Positions 18,591-27,028 are shown, numbered from the stretch's first letter. The stretch: DNA of 39,218 nucleotides from Alistipes sp. (GCA_017399485.1 JAFQCA010000033.1:1-39218); one strand, 5' to 3'. Translations and numbers: made by a program. The notes: generated by a model from the letters alone, not told the origin.

Positions 18591-19316
18591 TTACTTCACA
18601 GTCGAAGCCAAGCAACGACGATATAGTTGAACAGTATTCTCCAAGCCATAATAGAGCGCATCGGCGATAAGTGCGTGGCCAATCGACACCTCGTCACACC
18701 ACGCTATACGCTCGGCAAAATAGGTCAGATTCTCCAGACTCAAGTCGTGACCGGCATTAAGGCCCAAACCAACCCTGCGAGCAGCCTCTGCAGCCTCGAC
18801 ATAGGGGGCGATAGCGGCCTCACGGTCAGCCTTATAGCCCGAGGCGTAAGCCTCAGTATAGAGTTCTACGCGCTGTGCGCCACACTCCTTGGCAGCCTCG
18901 ACCATCTCGACCACAGGGTCCACAAAGATAGATGTGCGTATGCCCGCCTCGTTGAAACGGCCACACACATCAACCAGAAACGAGCGATTGCGTATGGTAT
19001 CCCAACCCGCATTTGAGGTGATAGCATCCTCGGCATCGGGCACTAACGTCACTTGCGCAGGCTTAACCTCCAGCACCAAATCAATAAAACTCGGAATGGG
19101 ATTACCCTCGATATTGAGTTCCGTCGAGATGACGGCCTTCAAATCTCTCACATCGGAGTAACGTATATGGCGAGCATCGGGGCGCGGATGAACCGTAATA
19201 CCCTCACCGCCGAAACGCTCTATATCGAGCGATGTGCGTACCACATTAGGGACATCGCCACCACGCGAGTTGCGCAGAACTGCAATCTTATTGACGTTTA
19301 CACTCAACTTTGTCAT
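18591..19316 (-). CDS. pdxJ: Pyridoxine 5'-phosphate synthase
   Basis: This 241-residue TIM-barrel enzyme condenses 1-deoxyxylulose 5-phosphate with 3-amino-2-oxopropyl phosphate to make pyridoxine 5'-phosphate in the DXP-dependent vitamin B6 pathway. Family motifs are [16 protein letters not shown] near the N-terminus, [27 protein letters not shown] with the catalytic glutamate, and [15 protein letters not shown] with the late histidine. The usual HVATLRN reads KIAVLRN here, a variation I have seen in Bacteroidetes-type sequences. It is followed 6 bp later by cca and lies divergent from nadK. Confidence 0.96.
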   Translation of the reverse strand: MTKLSVNVNKIAVLRNSRGGDVPNVVRTSLDIERFGGEGITVHPRPDARHIRYSDVRDLKAVISTELNIEGNPIPSFIDLVLEVKPAQVTLVPDAEDAITSNAGWDTIRNRSFLVDVCGRFNEAGIRTSIFVDPVVEMVEAAKECGAQRVELYTEAYASGYKADREAAIAPYVEAAEAARRVGLGLNAGHDLSLENLTYFAERIAWCDEVSIGHALIADALYYGLENTVQLYRRCLASTVK

Positions 19317-19324
19317 AAAATACT

Positions 19325-19332
19325 TATATTTG
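19325..19332 (+). promoter_or_regulatory. Likely promoter (-7 box) of nadK
   Basis: TATATTTG matches TAnnTTTG exactly. A TTG at the ideal -33 position is missing; the nearest TTTG (19309-19312) is too close. It would give a leader of about 115 nt containing three small hairpins. Confidence 0.5.
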
Positions 19333-19353
19333 CATAATTAATTGCCACTTAAA

Positions 19354-19428
19354 CAGGCGATACGATGGCCTGAATATTGACTCTCAAAGCGAGTCTTTTA
19401 TCGGGTTACGTCGCCGTTGGCGACGTAA
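19354..19428 (+). promoter_or_regulatory. Structured 5' leader of nadK
   Basis: Three inverted repeats stand in series. They are CAGGC/GCCTG (19354-19358 with 19368-19372), GACT/AGTC (19379-19382 with 19392-19395), and TTACGTCGCC/GGCGACGTAA (19406-19415 with 19419-19428), the last a perfect 10-bp stem with a 3-nt loop. An eight-T run follows 10 bp later. The last hairpin could be an attenuator, a translational control element or a degraded repeat. Confidence 0.5.
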
Positions 19429-19454
19429 AGTTACTCATTTTTTTTGACTTAAAG

Positions 19455-20330
19455 ATGAAAATTTTACTTTTTTCGCGGCCCCAGATAGCACCTTCGGCTG
19501 CCGACATCGAGAGAATCTTCTCGCTCATCGAGCGTTACGGATTTGATTTTGCGATAAATCAGGAGTTTGCCACCGTCGTCGAAAAGCAGACATCCCGCAA
19601 AATTGAGGCCGAAAAAATATACACCTCATCGACAGGCGAGCAGCCCGACAAGAGCATTATGCTCTGTTGTGGCGGCGACGGCACGTTGCTCGAGGGCGTA
19701 CACCGACTCCACAACAAAAATACCATTGTCGCAGGTATCAACTTCGGGCATCTGGGATTTCTCACCACCGCCACCCGCGAAGGCGTTGAACCGCTGTTCG
19801 AGGATATCGCTATGGGCCGCCTGCACATCCGCCCCCGCACGATGCTCCAGATAGAGGGAATAAATCAGTGCGATGAGGTGGTGACGGCGCTGAACGAGGT
19901 CTCGGCACAACGTCTTGAGGCCACAATGCTGAAGGTCATAGCAAAGGTTGATAATCAGGTAGTTGCGCAATACAATGGCGATGGCGTGATAGTCGCCACA
20001 CCCACAGGCTCGACGGCCTATTCATTGAGCGCAGGAGGTCCTATCGTGGCTCCCGAATGTGGCTGTTTCCTGATTACCCCACTCGCGCCCCACAACTTCG
20101 GAATGCGCCCCGTGGTAATCCCCGACACCGCCGTTGTAGAACTTGAGATTCACGCCCGCCACGGCGAGGCGATGCTCTCGGTGGACAATCGCACGTACCG
20201 CATAGGTGACGACCAGAGAATCGTCATCCGACGCTCGGCAGAAAGAATTTTATTGGCTACGCCGCACAATATAACGTTTTACGAGACGTTACATAGTAAA
20301 CTGATGTGGGATGTGGATATTAGGAATTGA
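19455..20330 (+). CDS. nadK: NAD kinase
   Basis: A 291-residue ATP- or polyphosphate-dependent kinase that phosphorylates NAD to NADP. The start was placed at the ATG that opens MKILLFSRPQ. A longer frame from 19377 runs through the leader hairpins and has no family support. GGDGTLLEG (73-81) is the nucleotide-binding motif with the catalytic Asp, followed by INFGHLGFLT, and NGDGVIVATPTGSTAYSLSAGGP is the second diagnostic block. The length is normal. The enzyme is cytoplasmic. It is divergent from pdxJ and about 220 bp ahead of uppS. Confidence 0.95.
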   Translation: MKILLFSRPQIAPSAADIERIFSLIERYGFDFAINQEFATVVEKQTSRKIEAEKIYTSSTGEQPDKSIMLCCGGDGTLLEGVHRLHNKNTIVAGINFGHLGFLTTATREGVEPLFEDIAMGRLHIRPRTMLQIEGINQCDEVVTALNEVSAQRLEATMLKVIAKVDNQVVAQYNGDGVIVATPTGSTAYSLSAGGPIVAPECGCFLITPLAPHNFGMRPVVIPDTAVVELEIHARHGEAMLSVDNRTYRIGDDQRIVIRRSAERILLATPHNITFYETLHSKLMWDVDIRN

Positions 20331-20363
20331 GAATTCAGAATTCAAAATTCAAAATTGCGAGTA

Positions 20364-20440
20364 AGCGAGAGCAGAATCAAACTCATTTGAATTATGCCGA
20401 GCGCGAGCAATTAAAAAACACACTCGGGATGGGTTAAAAT
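20364..20440 (+). repeat. Two-hairpin repeat, family B-C, copy 4
   Basis: GCGAGAGCA and TGCCGAGC frame a stem of CAAA/TTTG plus flanking pairs with one bulge. The second part (AAAAAACACACTCGGG then ATGGGTTAAAATT) is decayed. It is preceded by AATTCAAAATTCAAAATT, which resembles one arm of the MITE-like unit at 15180. The remaining part of this spacer holds no gene. Confidence 0.5.
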
Positions 20441-20536
20441 TCAAGATTTTGGCGATTTTGAGTTTGGCAATGGCACGCGAGAAGGCCATTTATAAATAAA
20501 AACTACGTTTTTCTTTAGTATCCGAGTAAAAATGCC

Positions 20537-20544
20537 TATATTTG
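20537..20544 (+). promoter_or_regulatory. Likely promoter (-7 box) of uppS
   Basis: TATATTTG fits the Bacteroidetes -7 consensus. A weak TTTAG about 20 bp upstream could serve as -33. It overlaps the first possible ATG of the open frame (20532), which is therefore unlikely to be the start. Confidence 0.6.
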
Positions 20545-20552
20545 CAGGTTAT

Positions 20553-21266
20553 ATGACCGATATGAGAAATATTCCACAACATATTGCCATCATTATGGAT
20601 GGTAACGGACGTTGGGCCAAACTGCGCGGCAAGGAGCGTGGTGAGGGCCATTTTGCAGGTATGGAAGCACTGCAAAGGACAGTTTACAACGCCGCTAATT
20701 TAGGAGTAAAGTGGCTTACAGTATATGCCTTCTCGACAGAGAATTGGGGCCGTCCACAAGCCGAGGTAGATGGTTTGATGGAGTTGGTTTGCAAAGGCGT
20801 AGAGATGCACACTCCCGAACTCAAGAAGCAGGGCGTAAGCGTTAAGATTATAGGCGACAAGAGCCGTTTCTCGCAGAAAGTGAATGAGGCTTTGGCAAGA
20901 ATCGAGGGCCATACCGCTGGCGGTGAGCGAATGACGCTGGTGCTGGCGTTGAACTACTCATCACGTAGCGAGATTGTAGCCGCGACAAAGGAGTTGGCGC
21001 GCAGAGTAAAAGAGGGCGAAATTAAGGCGGAGGATATTGACGAGAAGATGATTTCGGCATCGCTCTACACAGCCGATATGCCCGACCCCGACCTTATAAT
21101 CCGTACAAGCGGAGAGTATCGCTTGAGCAACTTCCTGATGTGGCAGGCGTCGTATGCCGAGTTTTATTTTTCTGACGTGTTGTGGCCCGACTTCGACAAT
21201 GAGGAGTTGGAGAAGGCCATCGAGTCGTTCTCGGCACGTGACCGTCGATATGGATTGGTTAAGTAG
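20553..21266 (+). CDS. uppS: Undecaprenyl diphosphate synthase (cis-isoprenyl transferase)
   Basis: A 237-residue cytoplasmic or membrane-associated enzyme that extends farnesyl diphosphate to the C55 lipid carrier used for peptidoglycan and O-antigen. The P-loop IAIIMDGNGRWA has the essential Asp16, and later motifs are LTVYAFSTENWGRP, LALNYSSRSEI and DPDLIIRTSGEYRLSNFLMWQASYAEFYF. Three ATGs are possible. The first lies upstream of the -7 box, so 20553 or 20562 is preferred. bamA follows 21 bp later, and the pair belongs to a cell envelope cluster. Confidence 0.93.
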   Translation: MTDMRNIPQHIAIIMDGNGRWAKLRGKERGEGHFAGMEALQRTVYNAANLGVKWLTVYAFSTENWGRPQAEVDGLMELVCKGVEMHTPELKKQGVSVKIIGDKSRFSQKVNEALARIEGHTAGGERMTLVLALNYSSRSEIVAATKELARRVKEGEIKAEDIDEKMISASLYTADMPDPDLIIRTSGEYRLSNFLMWQASYAEFYFSDVLWPDFDNEELEKAIESFSARDRRYGLVK

Positions 21267-21287
21267 AGTTGAAATTTTTGATTTATA

Positions 21288-23867
21288 ATGAGATACGTTA
21301 TTAAAACATTGGTCGCAACGGTTGCGTTGTTTATGATGGCGGCGCCAACTTTTGCCCAACAAGCAGATACCTTGAAGAGTGACCGCACGACAAAGAAAGA
21401 GGCGGAGAAACCCGAAAAGGAGACGTTTTATTTTGACGAGAATGCTCCGATGTTACCGTCGGATGCAACACCTCGCTTGTACTATATCCGCAACGTAAAT
21501 ATTCACGGCGTAGAGTACCTCAATCCCGATTTGTTACGCTCAAGCGCAGGCCTTATACCGGGTGACTCGCTCTACCTGCCGAGTTCGTATATCTCGAATG
21601 CGGCTAACCGCCTGTGGTCACAACGTTACTTCTCGGATGTGAAGATTGGAGCCACAATCGAGGGCGACAGCCTCGACCTGGAGGTATTTCTGCAAGAACG
21701 TCCCAGAGTATATCGTTGGGAGATTATCGGGCCGGGAATGAGCCGCAGCAAGCAGAAAGAACTCATCGAGGAGCAACTCAAACTGCAGCCGGGTACGGAG
21801 TTGTCGGACTATGTAATCGACAAGAACGAGAAGTTGTTGAAGAAATATTATGCCGACAAGGGTTTCCGCAACGCGAAGGTATCGACTTCGATTACCAACG
21901 ACACGTTGATGCAGAATGCCGTGAACGTAACGTTCCGCGTGGACCGCAACTCAAAAGTGAAGGTCGGCTCCATCACTTTCGATGGTAATGAGCAATTTAC
22001 CGACAAACGTCTGCGCAAAGCATTCAAGAAGACACACCAGCGCTCTCTCAATTTCTTCCGCAGCACCAAACTCAAGGAGGATGATTACAAGGAGGACAAA
22101 AACCTATTGCTCGACTTCTATAACGCTCGCGGTTATCGTAACGCAACAATCCTTTCGGACTCGATTTATGACATCGACAATGAGCGCATAGGCATCAACA
22201 TCAAGATTGATGAGGGTAACAAGTTCTATATCCGCGACGTCAAGTGGGTTGGTAACTCGGTATATGCTACGGAGGACTTGCAACGTCTGTTCAGCGTCAA
22301 GAAGGGTGACACATACGATAAAAAATCGATGCACAAGAAGTTGGGTATAGGTCGCGAGATGGACCCCGACCAAGAGTCTGTTTCGACACTCTACCAGAAC
22401 AGGGGATACCTGATGTCGCAAATTGAGCCATCGGAGATTGTCGTAGGTGCCGACTCTATCGATATGGAGATTAAGATTTTCGAGGGTAAGCCCTTTACCA
22501 TCAACGAGGTGGGTATCTCGGGTAACACCAAAGTCGATGACGAGGTTATCCGTCGTGAGTTGAGCGTCTATCCCGGACAGTTGTATGACCGCTCACAGTT
22601 GATGTACACCATCCGTCAGTTGATGAATATGGGCCACTTCGATGCCGAGCAGATGGAGCCCGACATCCAGCCCGTATCGAACGACTTGGTAAATATCAAC
22701 TTCCCGTTGGTGGAGGCCGCCAGCGACCAATTCAACATCGCAGGTGGTTGGGGTGCTGGCTCGTTTGTGGGTTCGGTGGGTATTACACTCAACAACCTCT
22801 CGACACGCAACCTCTTCCGCAAGGGTAAGTGGACTCCCTATCCTATGGGACAGAATCAGAAGTTCTCGATTTCGGGACAGACCAACGGTACATACTACAA
22901 GGCCTTGTCGGTTAGTTTCACCGACCCGTGGGTGGGTGGTCGCAAGCCCAACTCTTTGAGCGTATCGGCACACATCTCGGAGCAGAACAATGCATATTAT
23001 ATCTGGCAGTCGGCTACGATGTACTTCCGCTCGTTGGGTATTGCAGCAGGTCTGGGTAAGCGTTTGCAGTGGCCCGACCCCTACTTTACGCTCTATATGG
23101 AGGCGCAGTACCGCCGTTATGCCTTGAACAACTGGAACTACTTCATTATGAAGGATGGTGTGGCAAATGAACTCTCGGCAAAGGTTGTCTTCGGACGCTC
23201 GACGGTGGACCAGCCAATCTATCCTCGTAGAGGTTCTGACTTCTCGGCAACAGTGACATTCACACCGCCATACTCATTGTTGGATGGCCGCGACTATAGC
23301 GACGAGGCTATGCCTGACAAAGAGCGTTACAAGTGGATTGAGTACCACCGTTGGCAGTTGAAGGGCCGTTGGTTCCAGCCTATTACCCGCAACGAGAAAT
23401 TGGTATTGATGGCTCACGCCGAGATGGGTTACTTGGGACACTACAACAAGCACAAGTTATCGCCATTTGAGCGCTTCGAGGTCGGAGGTGACGGTATGAG
23501 CGGTTATACTATATATGGTGTAGACATCATTGGTCTGCGTGGTTATGAGGATGGCGAGTTGGACCCCATAGGCAGCAGTTACTCAATGGCATACAACAAA
23601 TATACTATGGAGTTGCGCTACCCGCTTATCCTGAAACCGTCGTCACAGATTTATATGCTGGCATTCCTTGAGGGTGGTAATGGTTTCAAGTCGTGGAAGG
23701 AGTTTTCACCATTCAAGATTAAGCGTTCAGCCGGTATCGGTATCAGAATGTATCTGCCTATCGTAGGTCTGTTAGGTCTCGATTGGGGTTGGGGATTCGA
23801 TGCTCCTGCAGGCCAGACAAAGCGTAGCGGTAGCCAGTTACACTTCACCATTGGCCAAACTTTCTAA
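21288..23867 (+). CDS. bamA: Outer membrane assembly factor BamA
   Basis: An 859-residue Omp85 protein that inserts beta-barrels into the outer membrane. It has a signal peptide (residues 1-24, ending PTFAQ) and a periplasmic POTRA series with recognisable segments such as IRNVNIHGVEYLNPDLL, GSITFDGNEQFTDKRLRKAF, IRDVKWVGNSVYATEDL and INEVGISGNTKVDDEVI. A C-terminal barrel follows with RGYEDGELDPIG and the end QLHFTIGQTF, which finishes in the aromatic residue expected for Bam signals. Its length is a little above Proteobacterial BamA. It lies between uppS and two Skp-like chaperones, the usual Bacteroidetes neighbourhood. Confidence 0.96.
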   Translation: MRYVIKTLVATVALFMMAAPTFAQQADTLKSDRTTKKEAEKPEKETFYFDENAPMLPSDATPRLYYIRNVNIHGVEYLNPDLLRSSAGLIPGDSLYLPSSYISNAANRLWSQRYFSDVKIGATIEGDSLDLEVFLQERPRVYRWEIIGPGMSRSKQKELIEEQLKLQPGTELSDYVIDKNEKLLKKYYADKGFRNAKVSTSITNDTLMQNAVNVTFRVDRNSKVKVGSITFDGNEQFTDKRLRKAFKKTHQRSLNFFRSTKLKEDDYKEDKNLLLDFYNARGYRNATILSDSIYDIDNERIGINIKIDEGNKFYIRDVKWVGNSVYATEDLQRLFSVKKGDTYDKKSMHKKLGIGREMDPDQESVSTLYQNRGYLMSQIEPSEIVVGADSIDMEIKIFEGKPFTINEVGISGNTKVDDEVIRRELSVYPGQLYDRSQLMYTIRQLMNMGHFDAEQMEPDIQPVSNDLVNINFPLVEAASDQFNIAGGWGAGSFVGSVGITLNNLSTRNLFRKGKWTPYPMGQNQKFSISGQTNGTYYKALSVSFTDPWVGGRKPNSLSVSAHISEQNNAYYIWQSATMYFRSLGIAAGLGKRLQWPDPYFTLYMEAQYRRYALNNWNYFIMKDGVANELSAKVVFGRSTVDQPIYPRRGSDFSATVTFTPPYSLLDGRDYSDEAMPDKERYKWIEYHRWQLKGRWFQPITRNEKLVLMAHAEMGYLGHYNKHKLSPFERFEVGGDGMSGYTIYGVDIIGLRGYEDGELDPIGSSYSMAYNKYTMELRYPLILKPSSQIYMLAFLEGGNGFKSWKEFSPFKIKRSAGIGIRMYLPIVGLLGLDWGWGFDAPAGQTKRSGSQLHFTIGQTF

Positions 23868-23899
23868 CCACAGTGGCGAGATATTTGAAAATTAATTCA

Positions 23900-23907
23900 T
23901 ATATTTG
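23900..23907 (+). promoter_or_regulatory. Possible promoter before the first ompH gene
   Basis: TATATTTG matches the -7 consensus but lacks a clear -33 box at standard spacing. It lies 31 bp before the chosen start and would allow expression of the chaperones independent of bamA. Confidence 0.45.
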
Positions 23908-23937
23908 TATTTAGTACAAACCTTAAATTACAGAATT

Positions 23938-24450
23938 ATGAGACGATTTATTTTAATTGCGGCCCTTGTAATGGGTTTTGTAGCAACAGCAACAGCGCAG
24001 AATTATGCGGTAGTTGATAGTGAGAAGATTTTCAAATCAATCGATGCATACAACCAAGCATTGAAGCAACTCGATGAGTTGGCTGAGAAATATCAGGCAG
24101 AGGTAGATGCCAAATTTGAGAAGGTTGAAAACCTCTATAACGCATATATGCAACGTAAGGCAACATTGTCGCAGTCGGCACAGAAGGCCAACGAGGATAA
24201 TATTATCAAGTTGGAGGAGGAGGCTACAAAGTTTCAGGAGTCAATCTTCGGCACCGATGGCGAGTTGATGAAGAAACGTTTGGAGTTGATTCAGCCCATA
24301 CAGAAGAAGGTATTTGCGGCAATCGAGGAGTATGCCAAGCAGAAGGGATACGATATGATTATCGACGTAGCACAGAATGCTACAATGCTTTACTACGCAC
24401 CTAAGGCCGACAAGACCACCGAACTCATCGCAATACTAAAGGCTGAATAG
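23938..24450 (+). CDS. Periplasmic chaperone, OmpH/Skp family (first copy)
   Basis: A 170-residue exported chaperone that holds unfolded outer membrane proteins during transit. The start at the ATG opening MRRFILIAALVMGFVATATAQ gives a clean signal peptide. The longer frame from 23905 begins with TTG inside the promoter box and is rejected. The mature chain reads YAVVDSEKIFKSI and then a long charged helical region (residues about 40-115) that would form the coiled-coil tentacles, ending with VAQNATMLYYAPKADKT. It pairs with a second copy 54 bp downstream, a duplication common in this phylum. Confidence 0.88.
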   Translation: MRRFILIAALVMGFVATATAQNYAVVDSEKIFKSIDAYNQALKQLDELAEKYQAEVDAKFEKVENLYNAYMQRKATLSQSAQKANEDNIIKLEEEATKFQESIFGTDGELMKKRLELIQPIQKKVFAAIEEYAKQKGYDMIIDVAQNATMLYYAPKADKTTELIAILKAE

Positions 24451-24504
24451 AATACGTTAGATAAATAAAGATAAACAAATAAACAGACACTAGTAAAAGA
24501 AATT

Positions 24505-25050
24505 ATGAAAAAAGTTTTGAAACTAACCCTTGCGGTAGTATGCGTGATGTTCTCTACATCACTTTTTGCCCAGAAGATGGGACGCATCAACACACAGGAG
24601 ATTATCTTGAGTATGAATGAGTACAAAGAGGCTCAGACACAGATGGAGTCTTACCAGAAGGAACTCTCAGCGCAGGCCGAGACTATTCAGGTTGAGTACA
24701 ATACAAAATTGCAGGAGTATCAGAAGAATTTCGATACTATGACCGACGCTGTAAAGCAACTCAAGGAGAAGGAATTGACAGATTTGCAGACTCGTTTCCA
24801 GGAGTTCCAGCAGATGGCTCAGCAGGATTTGCAGAAGAAGTATAGCGACTTGATGGCTCCCATCGAGAAGAAGGCTATCGAGGCTATCAACGAGGTATCG
24901 AAGGCTGGTGGTTACGCCGTAGTATTCGATATGTCGGCTGGTCCCATCATCTACTTCGACGAGGCTTCGGTTATCGACATCAGCGGTGATGTTAAGACTA
25001 AGTTGGGCGTATCGGCAACGGCTACTCCCGCTGCGGCTCCCGCACAGTAA
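24505..25050 (+). CDS. Periplasmic chaperone, OmpH/Skp family (second copy)
   Basis: A 181-residue paralogue of the preceding gene. The signal peptide MKKVLKLTLAVVCVMFSTSLFAQ is followed by GRINTQEIILSMNEY, a glutamine-rich coiled-coil middle (residues about 40-115) and the body end YAVVFDMSAGPIIYFDEA. The C-terminus (ATPAAAPAQ) is a short flexible tail. The likely partner is the BamA pathway. A strong terminator (25089-25121) stands after it, which suggests that the envelope operon ends here. Confidence 0.9.
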   Translation: MKKVLKLTLAVVCVMFSTSLFAQKMGRINTQEIILSMNEYKEAQTQMESYQKELSAQAETIQVEYNTKLQEYQKNFDTMTDAVKQLKEKELTDLQTRFQEFQQMAQQDLQKKYSDLMAPIEKKAIEAINEVSKAGGYAVVFDMSAGPIIYFDEASVIDISGDVKTKLGVSATATPAAAPAQ

Positions 25051-25088
25051 TCCCCAGAGGATAAATATTAACATTGTTTAGTTATAAG

Positions 25089-25121
25089 CATCGGCCTCCG
25101 AAATGAGGTCGATGTTTTTTT
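25089..25121 (+). terminator. Intrinsic terminator after the ompH pair
   Basis: CATCGGCCTC (25089-25098) pairs with GAGGTCGATG (25105-25114) with a single G-U pair, and a seven-T run follows immediately. It stands 38 bp after the ompH stop codon. Confidence 0.92.
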
Positions 25122-25155
25122 GTGCAAAAAAGCGATATATCAGCAGAAAAATTCG

Positions 25156-25163
25156 TATCTTCG
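25156..25163 (+). promoter_or_regulatory. Possible promoter of the secreted unknown gene
   Basis: TATCTTCG is a near match to the -7 box (TAnnTTTG). No clear -33 box is seen. It lies between the preceding terminator and the start at 25194. Confidence 0.4.
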
Positions 25164-25193
25164 CAAAACGACTTAAGACAAAATCAAAACATT

Positions 25194-26351
25194 ATGAGAA
25201 AGATAATTTCACTGGCCACATTGGCTCTACTGCTTGCGACAGCAACGCTTACCGCATCGGCTCAAGAGATGATGCACATATATCCCAAAACCATCAAGTC
25301 GGGACCATTCAACACGGGACATATTCAGGGTATTGCCGTAGACACCGAGAAAGGCTACGTCTATTACTCTTACACCACTATCCTCGTCAAGACCGACCTG
25401 CAAGGCAACATCATAGGCTCTGTAACAGGCCTTTTGGGCCACTTGGGCGACTTGGATTTCAATCCGCAGGATGGTCGCGTTTACGGCTCATTGGAGTACA
25501 AGAACGACGCCATAGGCAAGGGCATACTGAAGGCCGAGAAGAGCAGTTTCAAGCCAAATAACGCATTCTACATCGCTATATTCGATGTGGACCGCATCAC
25601 ACGCGAGGGTATGAGCGCCGAGAAGGATGGTATTATGACTACGGTCCACCTCTCGACTGTGGTGGATGATTACTTGGCTACCATAGAGTTGGAGAATGGC
25701 AAATGGGAGCATCGTCTGGGCTGCAGCGGCATCGACGGCGTGGCTTTCGGCCCGAAGTTCGGCAAAAAGGGTGGCAAGCAGTTCCTCACCGTAACATACG
25801 GCATCTACAGCGACCACAAACGTTCGGACAACGACTATCAGGTGTTGTTGCAATACGACGTAAAGAAGTGGAAGAAGTATGAGCATCCGCTCTCACAAGA
25901 AAATATGCACCGCGAGGGTCCTGCTCGACCCAGCGGAGAGTATTTCGCCTATACGGGCAACACTAATTACGGCGTACAGAATATTGAGTATGACGAGGAT
26001 TTGAAGGTGTGGTGGCTGGCCGTTTATGCTGGCTCAAAACCCCAATTCCCCAACTACAACCTCTTCGCCATCGACGGCACAGTAAAGCCTAAGAAGGACG
26101 CTTTGAAGGGTGTGCCCTACATCGACAAGGCCAACGTACTGACTTTGTGGGATAAGGGCGAACAGGACAGCAAGACAGGCATTCGTGGCTGGCGATTTGG
26201 CGTCGGCTCTACGGGTATAGCATACTTGGGCAAAGGTATGTACTACTTCTCGCACAACTACGCTACAAAGCAGGGACAGGGCAGCAACATCCGCCTCTAC
26301 AACATTAGCGGAGTTGATAGTTCGACACCTATGTTCTATCAAATGAAATAA
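25194..26351 (+). CDS. Secreted protein of unknown function, propeller-like
   Basis: A 385-residue exported protein that I do not recognise as a named family. The start at the ATG of MRKIISLATLALLLATATLTASAQ gives a normal signal peptide. The longer frame reads through the terminator region and is rejected. The mature chain has repeated beta-type segments such as GIAVDTEKGYVYYSY, LDFNPQDGRVYGSLEY, IDGVAFGPKFGKKGGKQ, VQNIEYDEDLKVWWLAVYAG and GSTGIAYLGKGMYYFSHN, which suggest a beta-propeller, though no catalytic motif is seen. It is followed 9 bp later by a small membrane protein gene, so they are probably co-transcribed. Confidence 0.75.
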   Translation: MRKIISLATLALLLATATLTASAQEMMHIYPKTIKSGPFNTGHIQGIAVDTEKGYVYYSYTTILVKTDLQGNIIGSVTGLLGHLGDLDFNPQDGRVYGSLEYKNDAIGKGILKAEKSSFKPNNAFYIAIFDVDRITREGMSAEKDGIMTTVHLSTVVDDYLATIELENGKWEHRLGCSGIDGVAFGPKFGKKGGKQFLTVTYGIYSDHKRSDNDYQVLLQYDVKKWKKYEHPLSQENMHREGPARPSGEYFAYTGNTNYGVQNIEYDEDLKVWWLAVYAGSKPQFPNYNLFAIDGTVKPKKDALKGVPYIDKANVLTLWDKGEQDSKTGIRGWRFGVGSTGIAYLGKGMYYFSHNYATKQGQGSNIRLYNISGVDSSTPMFYQMK

Positions 26352-26360
26352 CCACTCTCG

Positions 26361-26963
26361 ATGGACCGCGAGGCAGCCATAGCCGAAGTAGATTGGTACC
26401 GTACCCTTGTACTACGACGCATAGAGCGTTGGGGTGTGACGTTGCCGCCCAAAGCGAGGGCTATGCTCACGGAGAATATGGATGAGGTTGCGGCACGAAA
26501 ATCGTCGCTACAGTTCAAGCCCGATAGAGAGGGCTACTACATAGGTGAGGTTGATGAGGAGGGACTGCGACAAGGTTACGGCATCTACACCCGCACAACA
26601 AAGAAGCCTGACCGCTGGACAATGCAGGCGGGCCGCTGGGTAGAGAACTGCCCGATAGGCACCCACACGCTCTACGAATCGGATTGTCCCGACTCTCATC
26701 ACTACCTGGCTGCAGTATATTTCAGCGGCGAGAGACGCAAGGCCAAAGGCACGATTGGCATTTCGCTCTCGGAGGCGGGCATCAACACCAAACAACGACA
26801 ATATAGGCGATATGAGTATTTTTCGCTCTCGACATTGGCGGTTGGCTCGGCTATGATATTTGTACTGCTGCTGGCTATGACGCGCAACACAAAAATCAGC
26901 CTTGCGGGAGTTATCGTTGTCGCACTACTATATCTGATTAGTTACATCAGAGGCCGCCAATAA
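26361..26963 (+). CDS. Membrane protein with MORN-like repeats, unknown function
   Basis: A 200-residue protein that I cannot name. The middle (about residues 50-125) has segments like GYYIGEVDEEGLRQGYGIY, YES and YFSGERRKAKGTIGI that resemble MORN motifs, which often mediate membrane or protein contacts. Two hydrophobic segments occupy the C-terminal part (about residues 154-172 and 177-195), so the soluble part is N-terminal. No signal peptide is visible. It starts 9 bp after the secreted unknown and likely shares its transcript. The stop codon lies inside the loop of a strong terminator hairpin. Confidence 0.7.
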   Translation: MDREAAIAEVDWYRTLVLRRIERWGVTLPPKARAMLTENMDEVAARKSSLQFKPDREGYYIGEVDEEGLRQGYGIYTRTTKKPDRWTMQAGRWVENCPIGTHTLYESDCPDSHHYLAAVYFSGERRKAKGTIGISLSEAGINTKQRQYRRYEYFSLSTLAVGSAMIFVLLLAMTRNTKISLAGVIVVALLYLISYIRGRQ

Positions 26964-26985
26964 CATCTTCGGCGGCCTCTTTTCT
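26950..26985 (+). terminator. Intrinsic terminator overlapping the end of the upstream gene
   Basis: GAGGCCGCC (26950-26958) pairs perfectly with GGCGGCCTC (26971-26979), followed by TTTTCTT. The left arm codes for the last residues (RG, R, Q region) of the membrane protein, and the stop codon lies in the loop. Confidence 0.93.
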
Positions 26986-27028
26986 TACAAAAACATACGG
27001 AATTATATAGTTTAATGTTGTAGAGTAC

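Noticed and set aside
19377..19454. N-terminal extension of NAD kinase from an earlier ATG
   Set aside because: The extension translates the leader hairpins and has no counterpart in NAD kinases, which begin with a KILLF-type strand as at 19455.
25122..25193. Longer start of the secreted unknown protein (409 residues)
   Set aside because: The extension begins at the end of the terminator T-run and covers the possible promoter, and it would bury the signal peptide that begins at 25194.
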